A stretch of 64,000 bases of DNA from Bordetella trematum (GCF_900078335.1 NZ_FKBR01000011.1:334894-398893), one strand, 5' to 3'. Shown: positions 27,424 through 36,420, numbered from the stretch's first letter. Translations and numbers: made by a program. Notes: generated from the sequence alone by a model not told the origin.

Positions 27424-27873
27424 TCAGAACATGCCAGTGGCATTGGCGGGATTCTCGGGAATGTCCTGACTGACGTTCCAGTACTCGGCGATTTTTCCAT
27501 CCGCCACCCGGAAGATGTCGATCACGGACTGGCCCCGGTCTTCGGGGCTTTCTTTCCAGTGGCTGTGCACCACCACCAGGTCCCCTTCGGCCACCACGCG
27601 CCGGATATCGGCGCTGGCCTGCGGATGCTGGGAAAAATACTGTTCGAGGAGGTCCGCCAGGGGAGCGGGGCCTGCCTCCAGATAGGGATTGTGCTGCACG
27701 AAAGGCGTGCCCACGTAGCGCTGCATCGCCTCCTGCACCCGGTGCTCCTGGAACAGGAGACGGAAGAAATCCAGTACCAGCGCCTTGTTCTGCGCGCTGC
27801 TCTGCGCCTGCGCAGCGCAAGCCACCAGCATGCAGGCGCATGCCAACCAGATCCGACCCCATGCCTTGAACAT
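27424..27873 (-). CDS. Secreted SnoaL-like (NTF2 fold) protein
   Basis: A 149-aa protein with an N-terminal signal (MFKAWGRIWLACACMLVACAAQAQ). LVAC is compatible with a lipobox, so it may be a lipoprotein, or it may be cleaved after AQA. The rest is a SnoaL/NTF2-like fold: LVLDFFRLLFQEHRVQEAMQRYVG, FVQHNPYLEAGPAPLADLLEQYF, ADIRRVVAEGDLVVVHSHWK, VIDIFRVADGKIAEYWNVSQDIP. Proteins of this group are poorly characterised. The start ATG at 27873 is chosen because of the signal peptide. It precedes the deoxyribosyltransferase-family gene. Confidence 0.85.
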   Translation of the reverse strand: MFKAWGRIWLACACMLVACAAQAQSSAQNKALVLDFFRLLFQEHRVQEAMQRYVGTPFVQHNPYLEAGPAPLADLLEQYFSQHPQASADIRRVVAEGDLVVVHSHWKESPEDRGQSVIDIFRVADGKIAEYWNVSQDIPENPANATGMF

Positions 27874-28013
27874 ATGCTGTCCCGTCCGCGTCGCTTTCCA
27901 GGCAGGCCAGTGTACGGGAAAGGGCCGAAATTCCGGCGGGGATTCGGCACAAAACAACGGTCGGTCGGACAGGCCGGCGCACACGCGCCGCCTGCCGACC
28001 GGGGCTGACCGGT

Positions 28014-28940
28014 TCAGGCGTCTTCGCGTGTGGCCTGGTAGACCTGCAGATTCGTGTAGGCCAGACGCATCAGCGGGGTGGCAACGCCCAGGGCGGCGCC
28101 GCGTCGCGCCATGTCGCCCACGATATGATCGGCCTCCACCCGCAACCCCTGGCGCAGATCGCGGAACATCGATGCTGTCATGGGCTGGGCCGGGTCGGTC
28201 AGCACCTTGACCGCCAGCGCGTCGGCCTCGGGGCGCACGGCATAGCCACTGGCGGCGGCCACGCGCTGGGCCTCGCGCAGCAGATCATGCATGAAATCCA
28301 CGCCATCGGCGGTGGCGCAGATCTTGCCGACCGGGCCCCGCATCAGGCAAGTCGCGGCGGCCAGCGAACTCAGGAACACGAACTTTTCCCAGATGTCCTG
28401 GTAGATCTGTTCGCTCAGGCGGCTGGAGAACGCGGCGTCGGACAGCACGGCTTCCAGGGCCACGCAACGCTCGCTGCGCGGCAGGCCGGTGCGCTCGCCG
28501 AAGATCAGGCTGGCCGCAGGCCCCAGATGGAGAACCTCTCCCTGCGTGCCCAGGCTGGCATTGATCTGGCACAACCCGCCCAGCACGCGCTGTGCACCGA
28601 AGACGCGATCCAGCACATCGTATTGCAGCACGCCGTTCATGATGGGCAACACTGCGGTCTGGCTGCCCACGGCCGGCATGATCGCCTCGATGGCGCTATC
28701 CAGGTCGTAGGCCTTGCAGCTCAGCAGCACCAGATCATAGGAACCCTCGAGCTGATCGGCCGTCACGATGGTCGGGTGCAGCGTCGCGTCGCCACGCGGG
28801 CTGCGGATGCGCAGTCCCTGTTCGCGCAAGGCCTGCGCCCGCGCCGGGCGCAACAGGAAACTGACATCGGCGCCCGCCTGAAACGCCCGCCCCCCGAAGT
28901 ATCCGCCCGTCCCGCCCGCGCCCAAAACCAGAATCCGCAT
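28014..28940 (-). CDS. Ketopantoate reductase family protein (PanE/ApbA)
   Basis: A 308-aa NADPH-dependent reductase. The cofactor motif is ILVLGAGGTGGYFGGRAFQAG (residues 3-23), followed by DLVLLSCKAYDLDSAI with the conserved catalytic-site Lys, and NGVLQYDVLDRVFG. The C-terminal helical domain has KFVFLSSLAAATCLMRGPVGKI and SMFRDLRQGLRVEADHIVGDMARRG, typical of the family. PanE makes pantoate for coenzyme A, but many genomes carry paralogues with other substrates and this one stands alone, so I leave the symbol open. The ATG at 28940 follows GGAGGACAGC, a strong ribosome site. Confidence 0.88.
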   Translation of the reverse strand: MRILVLGAGGTGGYFGGRAFQAGADVSFLLRPARAQALREQGLRIRSPRGDATLHPTIVTADQLEGSYDLVLLSCKAYDLDSAIEAIMPAVGSQTAVLPIMNGVLQYDVLDRVFGAQRVLGGLCQINASLGTQGEVLHLGPAASLIFGERTGLPRSERCVALEAVLSDAAFSSRLSEQIYQDIWEKFVFLSSLAAATCLMRGPVGKICATADGVDFMHDLLREAQRVAAASGYAVRPEADALAVKVLTDPAQPMTASMFRDLRQGLRVEADHIVGDMARRGAALGVATPLMRLAYTNLQVYQATREDA

Positions 28941-29086
28941 GCTGTCCTCCTCGATGCGTTGAAATCGTTCGCCTGTCACGCCCCTCCACGGGCGCAGGCA
29001 TGCGTCCGACAGTTTAGGGCGAGTCACCGCGAAAGACAGCCTTCCTTGCGCGCCTGGACCTGCGCCGCCGGGCCCGGGCCGACGTT

Positions 29087-29932
29087 TCAGTCGCTCAGCG
29101 GCAGATAGATGCGGGTATGCAACTCGGCGGCCGGCGTGGTCTTGGGATCGTTGACGTATTCCTCGAAGGCCGGAAAATCGCCCGGCTCCTTGCCGCTGTC
29201 GGGCAGCCAGACCGAAAACAGCCAGTCATAGGCGGCGTCGATCTCCGTGTAGGGGCCCACATAGTCGAGCACCGCGCAGGGCATGGCCGGAACCTGGAGG
29301 GCGTGCAGGGGGGCGGCCGGCACCACCTGGGCTGCGATGGCCACCCCCGCATGTGCGCGCAGGTGATCGCGTGCCACCTGGCGCGGATCGTCGTAATAAA
29401 CCCCGATCCAGGGGCCGGCGTCGGTCGGGCTGCGCACCAGGCCCTGGCTCATGGCCAACATGCCCAGACGCTCGAAGGTGGAGCCGATGTGTTGATAGTC
29501 TCCCCGGTGTTCCAGGGTGGCCAGGCGCAGGCCCTCGAAGGCTTGCAGATGAACGGTATACATGAATGGCTCCTTGTTGGCGCGTTGCAGGAGCCGCTGC
29601 TGCCGGTACCGCCCTGGCGGCAACCCATAGCTCAGGCCAAAGGCCCGGCTGAAGGCCGCTGCCGACTGGTAGCCCGCCTGGCGCGCCACACGGGCCAGAT
29701 CATCCTGGCCCGTGCTCAAGGCACGCGCGGCGCGCTGCAGCCGCATGCGCTGGGCCGTCTCGCCCAATGTCTCTCCCACCAAGGCGCGATACACGCGGTG
29801 AAAGTGATAGGGTGACAGACAGGCCAGCCCGGCCAGCTGGTGAAGATCCGGTGTCCGATCCGGATGATCGGCCAGCCAGCGCAGCACCCGGTCGAGCCGC
29901 AAGGCATACCGGGCTTGGGTGGAAGGCTTCAT
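29087..29932 (-). CDS. AraC family regulator with GyrI-like effector domain
   Basis: A 281-aa regulator with an N-terminal AraC-type DNA-binding domain (residues 10-110; LHQLAGLACLSPYHFHRVYRALVGET and ARVARQAGYQSAAAFSRAFGLSYGLPPGRYR are its two helix-turn-helix units). A C-terminal GyrI/SbmC-like domain (from about 125; ...YDDPRQVARDHLRAHAGVAI... AHDYVGPYTEIDAAYDWLF-type pattern) binds small hydrophobic or cationic compounds in related Rob/BmrR proteins. Such proteins often control multidrug or stress responses. No obvious target is adjacent; the L-lactate dehydrogenase gene upstream is on the same strand and ends 61 nt before this start. Confidence 0.9.
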   Translation of the reverse strand: MKPSTQARYALRLDRVLRWLADHPDRTPDLHQLAGLACLSPYHFHRVYRALVGETLGETAQRMRLQRAARALSTGQDDLARVARQAGYQSAAAFSRAFGLSYGLPPGRYRQQRLLQRANKEPFMYTVHLQAFEGLRLATLEHRGDYQHIGSTFERLGMLAMSQGLVRSPTDAGPWIGVYYDDPRQVARDHLRAHAGVAIAAQVVPAAPLHALQVPAMPCAVLDYVGPYTEIDAAYDWLFSVWLPDSGKEPGDFPAFEEYVNDPKTTPAAELHTRIYLPLSD

Positions 29933-29993
29933 GCGCGACTCCTGAACGCCAGCTTAGAGCAGCCGGGTTTGCAGATTTTGCGCTTTTCAGGCC

Positions 29994-31157
29994 TCAGGTT
30001 GGGTAGGTTCCCGGCACCAGGATGGTGTGATCGATCTGAGCCAGATTCTTGCGGCCGCACAACGCCATCGTGACGTCGGCCTCCTTGTAGAGAATCTCCA
30101 GCGCGCGCGTCACGCCCGCCTTGCCATAGGCGCCCAGGCCGTACAGGAAAGCACGGCCGATCATGGTGCCGCGCGCGCCCAGGGCCACCGACTTGAGCAC
30201 GTCCTGGCCCGAGCGGATGCCGCTGTCGAGCCAGACCTCGGTCTGCGCGCCCACGGCATCGACGATGGAAGGCAGTACTTCGATGGTCGACAACGCGCCA
30301 TCGAGCTGGCGTCCGCCGTGGTTACTGACGATCAGGGCGTCGGCGCCGGTGGCCGCGGCCATGCGCGCGTCTTCGGCGTCCAGCACCCCCTTGAGGATCA
30401 GCTTGCCGCCCCAGCGTTCCTTGATCCAGGCCACATCGTCCCAGTTCAGGCGCGGGTCGAACTGCTCGGCAGTCCAGGACGACAGTGACGACAGATCGGT
30501 CACGCCCTTGGCATGGCCGACGATATTGCCGAAGGTGCGTCGCTTGGTTCCCAGCATGCCCATGCACCAGCGCGGCTTGAAGGCCAGGTTGAACAAGTTG
30601 CGCAGCGTCGGGCGCGGGGGCGCCGACAGGCCGTTCTTGATGTCTTTGTGACGCTGCCCGAGGATCTGCAGATCCAGCGTAAGCACGAGCGCCGAACACT
30701 TCGCCGCCTTGGCGCGGTCGATCAGGTTGGCGACGAACTCGCGATCGCGCATCACGTACAGCTGGAACCAGAACGGTTTGGAGCTGGCTTGCGCCACGTC
30801 CTCGATGGAGCAGATGCTCATGGTCGACAGCGTGAAAGGCACGCCGAACTCGGCGGCGGCCTGGGCGGCGAGCATCTCGCCGTCGGCATGCTGCATGCCG
30901 GTCAGCCCGGTCGGCGCGATCGCCACCGGCATCTTGACCTCCTGGCCCACCATGGTGGTCGCCAGCGAGCGGCCTTCCATGTCGACCGCCACTCGCTGAC
31001 GCAGCTTGATCTTCTGGAACTCGCTTTCGTTGGCCCGGTAGGTGCCTTCGGTCCAGGCGCCCGAGTCCGCGTAGTCATAGAACATGCGCGGCACGCGCCG
31101 CTGCGCGATCACACGCAAATCTTCAATGCACGTGATCGTGGAGAGATTCTGGCTCAT
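29994..31157 (-). CDS. lldD: L-lactate dehydrogenase, FMN-dependent
   Basis: A 387-aa alpha-hydroxy-acid dehydrogenase. It shows the N-terminal FYDYADSGAWTEGTYRANESEF block, the FMN site (PVAIAPTGLTGMQHADGE, LTLDLQILGQRHKDIKNG), the Lys of KGVLDAEDARMA, and the catalytic His with substrate Arg in IVSNHGGRQLDG. The phosphate-binding end is DSGIRSGQDVLKSVALGARGTMIGRAFLYGLGA. These enzymes oxidise L-lactate to pyruvate and pass electrons to the quinone pool at the membrane. The ATG at 31157 is chosen because family members start MSxxLxxITCIEDLR. It diverges from the acylphosphatase gene. Confidence 0.93.
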   Translation of the reverse strand: MSQNLSTITCIEDLRVIAQRRVPRMFYDYADSGAWTEGTYRANESEFQKIKLRQRVAVDMEGRSLATTMVGQEVKMPVAIAPTGLTGMQHADGEMLAAQAAAEFGVPFTLSTMSICSIEDVAQASSKPFWFQLYVMRDREFVANLIDRAKAAKCSALVLTLDLQILGQRHKDIKNGLSAPPRPTLRNLFNLAFKPRWCMGMLGTKRRTFGNIVGHAKGVTDLSSLSSWTAEQFDPRLNWDDVAWIKERWGGKLILKGVLDAEDARMAAATGADALIVSNHGGRQLDGALSTIEVLPSIVDAVGAQTEVWLDSGIRSGQDVLKSVALGARGTMIGRAFLYGLGAYGKAGVTRALEILYKEADVTMALCGRKNLAQIDHTILVPGTYPT

Positions 31158-31321
31158 CGTCCAAGAGAAAATTGCGGCTTGCGCGCACCGCCTGACGTTG
31201 CCGGGACACTCCCGGGCGAGCAAAGTATACGCCCGCCGCCTGGCGCGATCCGCCTTTCCCGGCCCATAATCCACGCTGCGGGCCGCGTTCGGGCCGGCAG
31301 GACAACACGCAGAGAGCCCCC

Positions 31322-31606
31322 ATGTCAGAAGCCCATATCGAAACCGTATTCATCACCGTGCACGGCAAAGTGCAAGGCGTGGGCTACCGCCACGCCACCG
31401 TGCGCCGTGCGCACATGGTTGGGGTGACCGGCTGGGTCCAGAACATGGAAGACGGCACGGTGCAGGCCATGGTGCAAGGCACGGCCGACCAGGTCGACCT
31501 GATGCTGGAATGGATGCGGCGCGGCCCGCCGGCTGCCCAGGTCAGCGAGCTGGAATCTCGCCGCGAGCATACCGACAAGCGTTATAAGCACTTCGCCCAG
31601 AACTGA
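31322..31606 (+). CDS. acyP: Acylphosphatase
   Basis: A small cytoplasmic enzyme of 94 aa that hydrolyses carboxyl-phosphate bonds, for example in acetyl phosphate. The active-site loop is VHGKVQGVGYRHATVRRA (phosphate cradle with the conserved Arg), and the catalytic Asn is in GWVQNMEDGTV, both classic signatures. Length agrees with the family. The ATG at 31322 is preceded by GAGAGCCCCC with a modest ribosome site. It is convergent with the Bug receptor gene. Confidence 0.95.
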   Translation: MSEAHIETVFITVHGKVQGVGYRHATVRRAHMVGVTGWVQNMEDGTVQAMVQGTADQVDLMLEWMRRGPPAAQVSELESRREHTDKRYKHFAQN

Positions 31607-31620
31607 GCCGCGCCCACGGA

Positions 31621-32598
31621 TCACTCCACCTTGATGCCGGCGGCGCGGATCACGCCCGCGTTGCGCTCGGTTTCGCTCTGCACCCGCTCGCGAAAGGCCT
31701 GGGCGTCGCCGAACTCCGGCTCAAAACCGAGTTCGCGCATCTGCTTCTGCAGGTCGGGCTCAGCCAGCATGCCCTGAACCTCTTTGGCCAGCCGCTGTAC
31801 GACGGGCGCCGGCGTGCCCTTGGGAACGGCTATGCCGAACCAGGTCGTGAAATCGAACTCCGGTACGCCCGACTCCATCACCGTGGGCGTATCCGGCAGC
31901 AGCGCCGAGCGCTGTGCGCCGGTCAGCGCGAGCGCCTTGACCTTGCCGGCACGCGCCTGCGGCACAGCAGCCACCAGCGTATCGATGGACAGCGGGATCT
32001 GATTGCCGATCAGATCCGTCATGGCCGGAGCGCTGCCGCGATAGGGCACATGCAGCAGCTTGGCTCCCGTACGCTGGGCCAGGAACTCACCGGCCAGATG
32101 CGGCGTGGAAGCCGTGCCGAAAGAGCCGAAGCTCAAGGGCTCGGCGGCCGACTTGGCGGCGATGTCCTTGACCGTATCCAGCCCGCTTTGCGTATTGGTC
32201 AGGATGACAAACGGCGACGAGCCGGCGATTGCTACGTACTCGTAGCCCTTGACCGGGTCATAGCCCAGGTTGGGATAGAGCAGCGCATTGGTGGTGAAAG
32301 TGGGCGCGCCCGTGATCATCATCGTGTAGCCGTCGGCAGGCGCGCGCGCCACCGCCGCCGCGCCGATACCGGTGTTGGCGCCTGGGCGGTTCTCGATCAC
32401 CATGGGCTGCCCGAGGCGCTCTCCCAGCCTGGAGGCGAACAGACGCGCCAGCACGTCGGTAGAGCCGCCCGGCGGGAAAGGCACGACCAGGGTGATGGGC
32501 TTGCTCGGCCAGTCTGCCTGCGCCGCGCCGGCGCCGGACACCATCGCCAGCCCGCCCAGGGCCACGACCAGCATGTGTTTGATACGGCTCTTGAACAT
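31621..32598 (-). CDS. Tripartite tricarboxylate transporter receptor, Bug/TctC family
   Basis: A 325-aa secreted binding protein. The signal peptide is MFKSRIKHMLVVALGGLAMVSGAGAAQA, cleaved before DWPSKPITLVVPFPPGGSTDVLARLFA, the highly conserved N-terminus of Bug proteins. VENRPGANTGIGAAAVARAPADGYT and the PYRGSAPAMTDLIGNQI block follow. Bug receptors are greatly expanded in Bordetella and relatives, and most lack a linked membrane component, as here. The neighbouring amidase, 55 nt upstream on the same strand, suggests that it binds an amide or the acid it yields. Confidence 0.92.
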   Translation of the reverse strand: MFKSRIKHMLVVALGGLAMVSGAGAAQADWPSKPITLVVPFPPGGSTDVLARLFASRLGERLGQPMVIENRPGANTGIGAAAVARAPADGYTMMITGAPTFTTNALLYPNLGYDPVKGYEYVAIAGSSPFVILTNTQSGLDTVKDIAAKSAAEPLSFGSFGTASTPHLAGEFLAQRTGAKLLHVPYRGSAPAMTDLIGNQIPLSIDTLVAAVPQARAGKVKALALTGAQRSALLPDTPTVMESGVPEFDFTTWFGIAVPKGTPAPVVQRLAKEVQGMLAEPDLQKQMRELGFEPEFGDAQAFRERVQSETERNAGVIRAAGIKVE

Positions 32599-32653
32599 CA
32601 GAATTTCCTTGTGCGCTTGATGGCGTTGTCGTTCTTGAAATGACGGACCGATG

Positions 32654-34078
32654 TCAGGCGTCCGCCGCAAAGGAAGGCGTCTGGCGCCAGAATTGGGTGG
32701 CCTGCTCGAAGGCATGCGCCAGGCGCAGCAGACCCAGCTCGTCGCGGTAGCGGCCCACGATCTGGATCCCCACCGGCAGCCCCTCGGCGGTAAAGCCGCA
32801 AGGCACGGAAATCGCCGGATGACCGGTCAGGGAGAGGTAATAGCCCGAGCGCATCCAGTCGATGTAGTTCTGCATGGGCACCCCCTCGATTTCCTCGACG
32901 TAGGGCTGCACGGCCGGAAACGGCGCCACCTGACTGACCGGACCGATCAGAAAGTCGTACTGCTGCATGAAGGCATGCATGCGGGCAAACAGCGCCGTGC
33001 GATCGCGCTCGGCTTGCGCCAGCGCCGCGCCGCTTTGCTGCAGGCCCAGCTCAATGTTCCAGATCACCGTGTCCTTCAGGCGGGCCCGGTCCTTCTCCAG
33101 CGTCTTGCCCTGGGCAATCGCAAAGGCCAGCCCGCGCAGGGCATGAAAGGCGCTGTCGGCGCCACTGAAATCGGGACAATCGGCGCGGACCTCGCAGCCC
33201 AGCGCCTCGAACACCGGCAGTTGCGCCTCGATGGCCTGCACCACACGCGCCTCGGTCGGCAAGCCGCCCCAGGTCGGCGCATAGGCCAGCCGCGTACCGC
33301 GCAGATCGCAGTCAAGCGATTGCGTGAACACCGCCGGGTCCTGATCCAGGCTCAGGGGGTCGCGCGCATCGGGGCCGGCCATCGCGGCCAGGTAGAGCGC
33401 CACGTCGGCCACGGTGCGGCCCATGGGGCCGCTGACCGTGAGCGTGTTGTAGGGGGCGGCGCTGGGCCACTGCGGCACCCGGCCGGGCGACGGCCGCAAT
33501 CCCACCACGTTGCAGAAGCTGGCCGGATTGCGCAACGAACCACCCATGTCGGAACCATCGGCCAAGGCCAGCATGCGCCCGGCCAGGGCGGCGGCCGCGC
33601 CGCCGCTGCTGCCGCCAGCGGTCAGGGCCGGGTCATAGGGATTGAGCGTGGCGCCGAAAACCGGGTTGAAGGTCTGCGAACCGGCGCCGAACTCCGGCAT
33701 ATTGGTCTTGCCCAGCGTGATCGCGCCGGCCTCATGCTGGCGGCTGACCAGCAGGCTGCTTTGCGTCGGCACGAAATCGCGATGTATCGGCGAGCCCCAG
33801 GTCGTTCGCATGCCAGCCGTAAGGAAGCAGTCCTTGTGCGCCACCGGCAGGCCGTGCAGCAGTCCCAGCGGCCGGCCCTCAGCCTGCGCCTGGTCGGCGG
33901 CGGCGGCCTGCCTCAGGGCGGCCTCGGCATCCAGGGTGACGATGGCATTGACCGCCGCGTTGCGCGCCTCGATGGCCCGCAGGTGCGCCTCGGTCAGCTC
34001 CCGCGCACTCAATTGCCCGGATGCGATTTCGGCGCGCATCTGCACGGCGGTCAGGTCACACAAGGATTGCCAGCTCAT
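32654..34078 (-). CDS. Amidase, amidase-signature family
   Basis: A 474-aa hydrolase with the Ser-cisSer-Lys triad. K82 is in LPVAHKDCF, the cis-Ser is S157 in GGSSGGAAAALA, and the nucleophile is S181 in DMGGSLRNPASFCNVVGLRPSPGR. Spacing agrees with GatA and related amidases. Family members hydrolyse amides, acyl-amino compounds or glutamine; the substrate is unknown. It is transcribed with the downstream Bug receptor, which suggests import and hydrolysis of the same compound, and it diverges from an IclR regulator. Confidence 0.92.
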   Translation of the reverse strand: MSWQSLCDLTAVQMRAEIASGQLSARELTEAHLRAIEARNAAVNAIVTLDAEAALRQAAAADQAQAEGRPLGLLHGLPVAHKDCFLTAGMRTTWGSPIHRDFVPTQSSLLVSRQHEAGAITLGKTNMPEFGAGSQTFNPVFGATLNPYDPALTAGGSSGGAAAALAGRMLALADGSDMGGSLRNPASFCNVVGLRPSPGRVPQWPSAAPYNTLTVSGPMGRTVADVALYLAAMAGPDARDPLSLDQDPAVFTQSLDCDLRGTRLAYAPTWGGLPTEARVVQAIEAQLPVFEALGCEVRADCPDFSGADSAFHALRGLAFAIAQGKTLEKDRARLKDTVIWNIELGLQQSGAALAQAERDRTALFARMHAFMQQYDFLIGPVSQVAPFPAVQPYVEEIEGVPMQNYIDWMRSGYYLSLTGHPAISVPCGFTAEGLPVGIQIVGRYRDELGLLRLAHAFEQATQFWRQTPSFAADA

Positions 34079-34149
34079 GGGGGAGGTCCTTCAAGAAAGC
34101 GCCGCGAACAAGGACAGGGGCACTATTGCTTTCGCTTGGTTTATCGGAA

Positions 34150-34168
34150 TACAATACTTTGTACTGTA
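34150..34168. promoter_or_regulatory. Candidate IclR operator between amidase and IclR genes
   Basis: TACAATAC (34150-34157) and GTACTGTA (34161-34168) form a 19-bp palindrome with 7 of 8 paired positions and a TTT centre. It lies in the 155-bp divergent gap, 71 bp from the amidase start and 65 bp from the IclR start, and it resembles the CTGTA-containing palindrome before the other IclR gene. Confidence 0.5.
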
Positions 34169-34233
34169 GATCGATATTTATACGCGGCCTATCCCGCCCT
34201 CAGCAATGCGGGAAAACACGGCCGCCCGCAGCC

Positions 34234-35010
34234 ATGCCAACCTCCGACGACGACATTCGAGATCCGCTCTATATCGCCTCGCTCGGCAAGGCGATGCGTG
34301 TGCTGGAGGCCTTCCGGCAGGCCCGCTCTCCCCTGGGCCTGACGGAGCTCGCCCGCCTGACCGGCCTCGGAAAAAGCGCGGTACAACGCTTCACCTACAG
34401 CTGGGAACGGCTGGGCTATCTGGTCAAGGACCCGCAGACCCGCCGCTACGCCTTGGGCGCGCGCGTGGTCGAACTGGGCTATTTTTTCCTGCGCGACAAC
34501 CCATTGGTGTCGCGCGCCGCCCCCCATCTGGTGGCCTTGCGTGAATCCAGCGGGCTGGCGGTGAACATGAGCGTGCTCGACGGCGACGACATGATCTATC
34601 TGTTGCGCCTGCCCAGCCTGCAGCTCACGCTGGCCGAAATGCTGCCCGGGCGCCGCATGCCTCCCTGGTGCAACAGCGCCGGGCGCATGCTGCTGTCGAC
34701 CTACGACGACGAGACCGTACGCCGCTACATCAACCGCGCCCCGATCGAGGCATACACCCGCCATACCGTCACCGACCCCGAGACGCTGGTGGGCATCATC
34801 GCCCAGGCGCGCCAGCAGAATTACGCGCTTACGCGCGATCAAGTGCTGGTCAACCAGATCGGCGCGGCCGTGTTGCTGCGCGCCGAACCCGGCCTGCCGC
34901 GCGCCGCCCTGAACGTCACCGGCCCGGCCAGCGAGTACTCCGACGCCCGCCTCGAACAGGAAATCGTTCCGCAGTTGCTCAAGGCCGCCTACGCCATCGG
35001 TTGCGTCTGA
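34234..35010 (+). CDS. IclR family transcriptional regulator
   Basis: A 258-aa regulator. The winged helix is LGLTELARLTGLGKSAVQRFTYSWERLGYLVKDPQTRRYALG (residues 33-75), followed by a ligand-binding domain with PPWCNSAGRMLLSTYDDETVRRYI and YALTRDQVLVNQIGAAVLLRAEPGLPRAALNVTGPASEY. It is similar in plan to the IclR protein at 8899-9744. The ATG at 34234 fits the family start. It diverges from the amidase/Bug operon and is the likely local regulator. Confidence 0.9.
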   Translation: MPTSDDDIRDPLYIASLGKAMRVLEAFRQARSPLGLTELARLTGLGKSAVQRFTYSWERLGYLVKDPQTRRYALGARVVELGYFFLRDNPLVSRAAPHLVALRESSGLAVNMSVLDGDDMIYLLRLPSLQLTLAEMLPGRRMPPWCNSAGRMLLSTYDDETVRRYINRAPIEAYTRHTVTDPETLVGIIAQARQQNYALTRDQVLVNQIGAAVLLRAEPGLPRAALNVTGPASEYSDARLEQEIVPQLLKAAYAIGCV

Positions 35011-35053
35011 GCTGCTCACAGTCGACGCCGGGCCGACATTGGGGCATGCTTTC

Positions 35054-35083
35054 GGTCTGCTGCGCAGATAAGCGCAGCAGACC
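35054..35083. repeat. 12-bp perfect inverted repeat between IclR and MFS genes
   Basis: GGTCTGCTGCGC (35054-35065) and its exact complement (35072-35083) surround a 6-nt loop, AGATAA. No T-tract follows on either strand. It lies 44 nt after the IclR stop and 113 nt before the MFS start. It may be a Rho-assisted or processed terminator, or a binding site. Confidence 0.8.
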
Positions 35084-35196
35084 ACCACAACACCATCGCA
35101 CCGGACCCGCCACGCGCGGATACCGGCGCCGGCAGTTTCAGGGAGCGGGAGCATGCAGCACACAGGACGCGCCACGCGCGGCGCCGGGAGAACCCG

Positions 35197-36411
35197 GTGA
35201 GCACCACAGAGGCGACACAACAACGGCGTCACATCGGCATTCTTATGGGGGCCCAGGCCCTGGGCGGCGCATCGCCGCCCATCATCATCTCGCTGGGCGG
35301 TATCGTGGGCCAGACCCTGGCCAGCGACCCCGGCCTGGCGACCCTGCCGGTCAGCCTGTTCAATCTCGGAGTGGCGCTGTCCACCCTGCCGGCGGCCTGG
35401 ATGATGCGCAGGCACAGCCGCCGCGGCGCCTACCTGACTGGCGCCACGCTGGGCTGCCTGGCAGGCTTGATCGCAGCCATTGCCATCATGCAGAGCAGCT
35501 TCCTGCTGTTCTGCGTGGGAACGGCGCTGGCCGGCTTCTATGGCGCCTGCGTGCAGAGCTATCGCTTCGCAGCCGCCGACGCCGTGCCGGCAGGCCAGCG
35601 TCCGCTGGCCATTTCACGCGTGATGGTGGGCGGCCTGGCGGCAGCCATCATCGGCCCGCAGCTGGTCATCTGGACCCGCGACAGCCTGCCCGGCCTGCCT
35701 TTTGCAGGCAGCTTCTACGCCCAGGCAGCGCTGGCGCTGCTGGCCATTCCCCTGCTCATGCTTCTGCCGCGCGGCCACGCCCCGGCGGCAGCGCCGGCAG
35801 CGCACGCACCACCGGGCGGCCCGGCCCGCTCGGCGCGTGACATCGCCCGCAGTTCGGCCTTTCTGGTGCCTGCCGTGGTCGGCATGGTGTCGTATGCCGC
35901 GATGAGCTTTCTCATGACCGCCACGCCGATGGCCATGGTGGGCTGCGGCCATACCGTGGGCGAGGCTGCGCTCGGCATCCAGTGGCACGTGCTGGCCATG
36001 TTCGGCCCGAGCTTTTTCACCGGCCGCCTGATCACACGCTTCGGCAAACCGGCCATCATCATCACCGGCCTGGTGCTCATCGCGCTGTCCAGCGTGGTCG
36101 CGCTCAGCGGGCTGGATCTGCATGACTTCTGGGGGGCGCTGATCCTGCTGGGCCTGGGCTGGAACCTCAGCTTCCTGGGCGCCACCGCCATGATCGCCGA
36201 TAGTTTCCAGGGCCCCGAGCGCAGCAAGGCGCAGTCGATGAACGACTTCCTCATCTTCGGCAGCGTGGCCCTGTCCTCCTTCGGCTCCGGCCAGATGCTG
36301 GCCACGCTGGGCTGGGACGCCATCAACCGCACGGCCATCGTCATCATGGTGATCACCATCACGCTGGTGCTGGCCTACCGCATGGCCACGCGTCAGCGCC
36401 TGGCGGCCTGA
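35197..36411 (+). CDS. MFS transporter
   Basis: A 404-aa membrane protein with about 12 hydrophobic helices split by a cytoplasmic loop rich in Pro and Ala near residues 195-210. The short basic turn MMRRHSRRGAYLTG after the second helix is the MFS loop 2-3 signature. The C-terminal half has FGPSFFTGRLITRFGKPAIIITGLVL. Substrate unknown; the pattern is like YajR/UMF-type drug or metabolite carriers. The GTG start at 35197 follows GGGAGAA. A strong bidirectional terminator follows. Confidence 0.87.
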   Translation: MSTTEATQQRRHIGILMGAQALGGASPPIIISLGGIVGQTLASDPGLATLPVSLFNLGVALSTLPAAWMMRRHSRRGAYLTGATLGCLAGLIAAIAIMQSSFLLFCVGTALAGFYGACVQSYRFAAADAVPAGQRPLAISRVMVGGLAAAIIGPQLVIWTRDSLPGLPFAGSFYAQAALALLAIPLLMLLPRGHAPAAAPAAHAPPGGPARSARDIARSSAFLVPAVVGMVSYAAMSFLMTATPMAMVGCGHTVGEAALGIQWHVLAMFGPSFFTGRLITRFGKPAIIITGLVLIALSSVVALSGLDLHDFWGALILLGLGWNLSFLGATAMIADSFQGPERSKAQSMNDFLIFGSVALSSFGSGQMLATLGWDAINRTAIVIMVITITLVLAYRMATRQRLAA

Positions 36412-36420
36412 CCCCGACCC

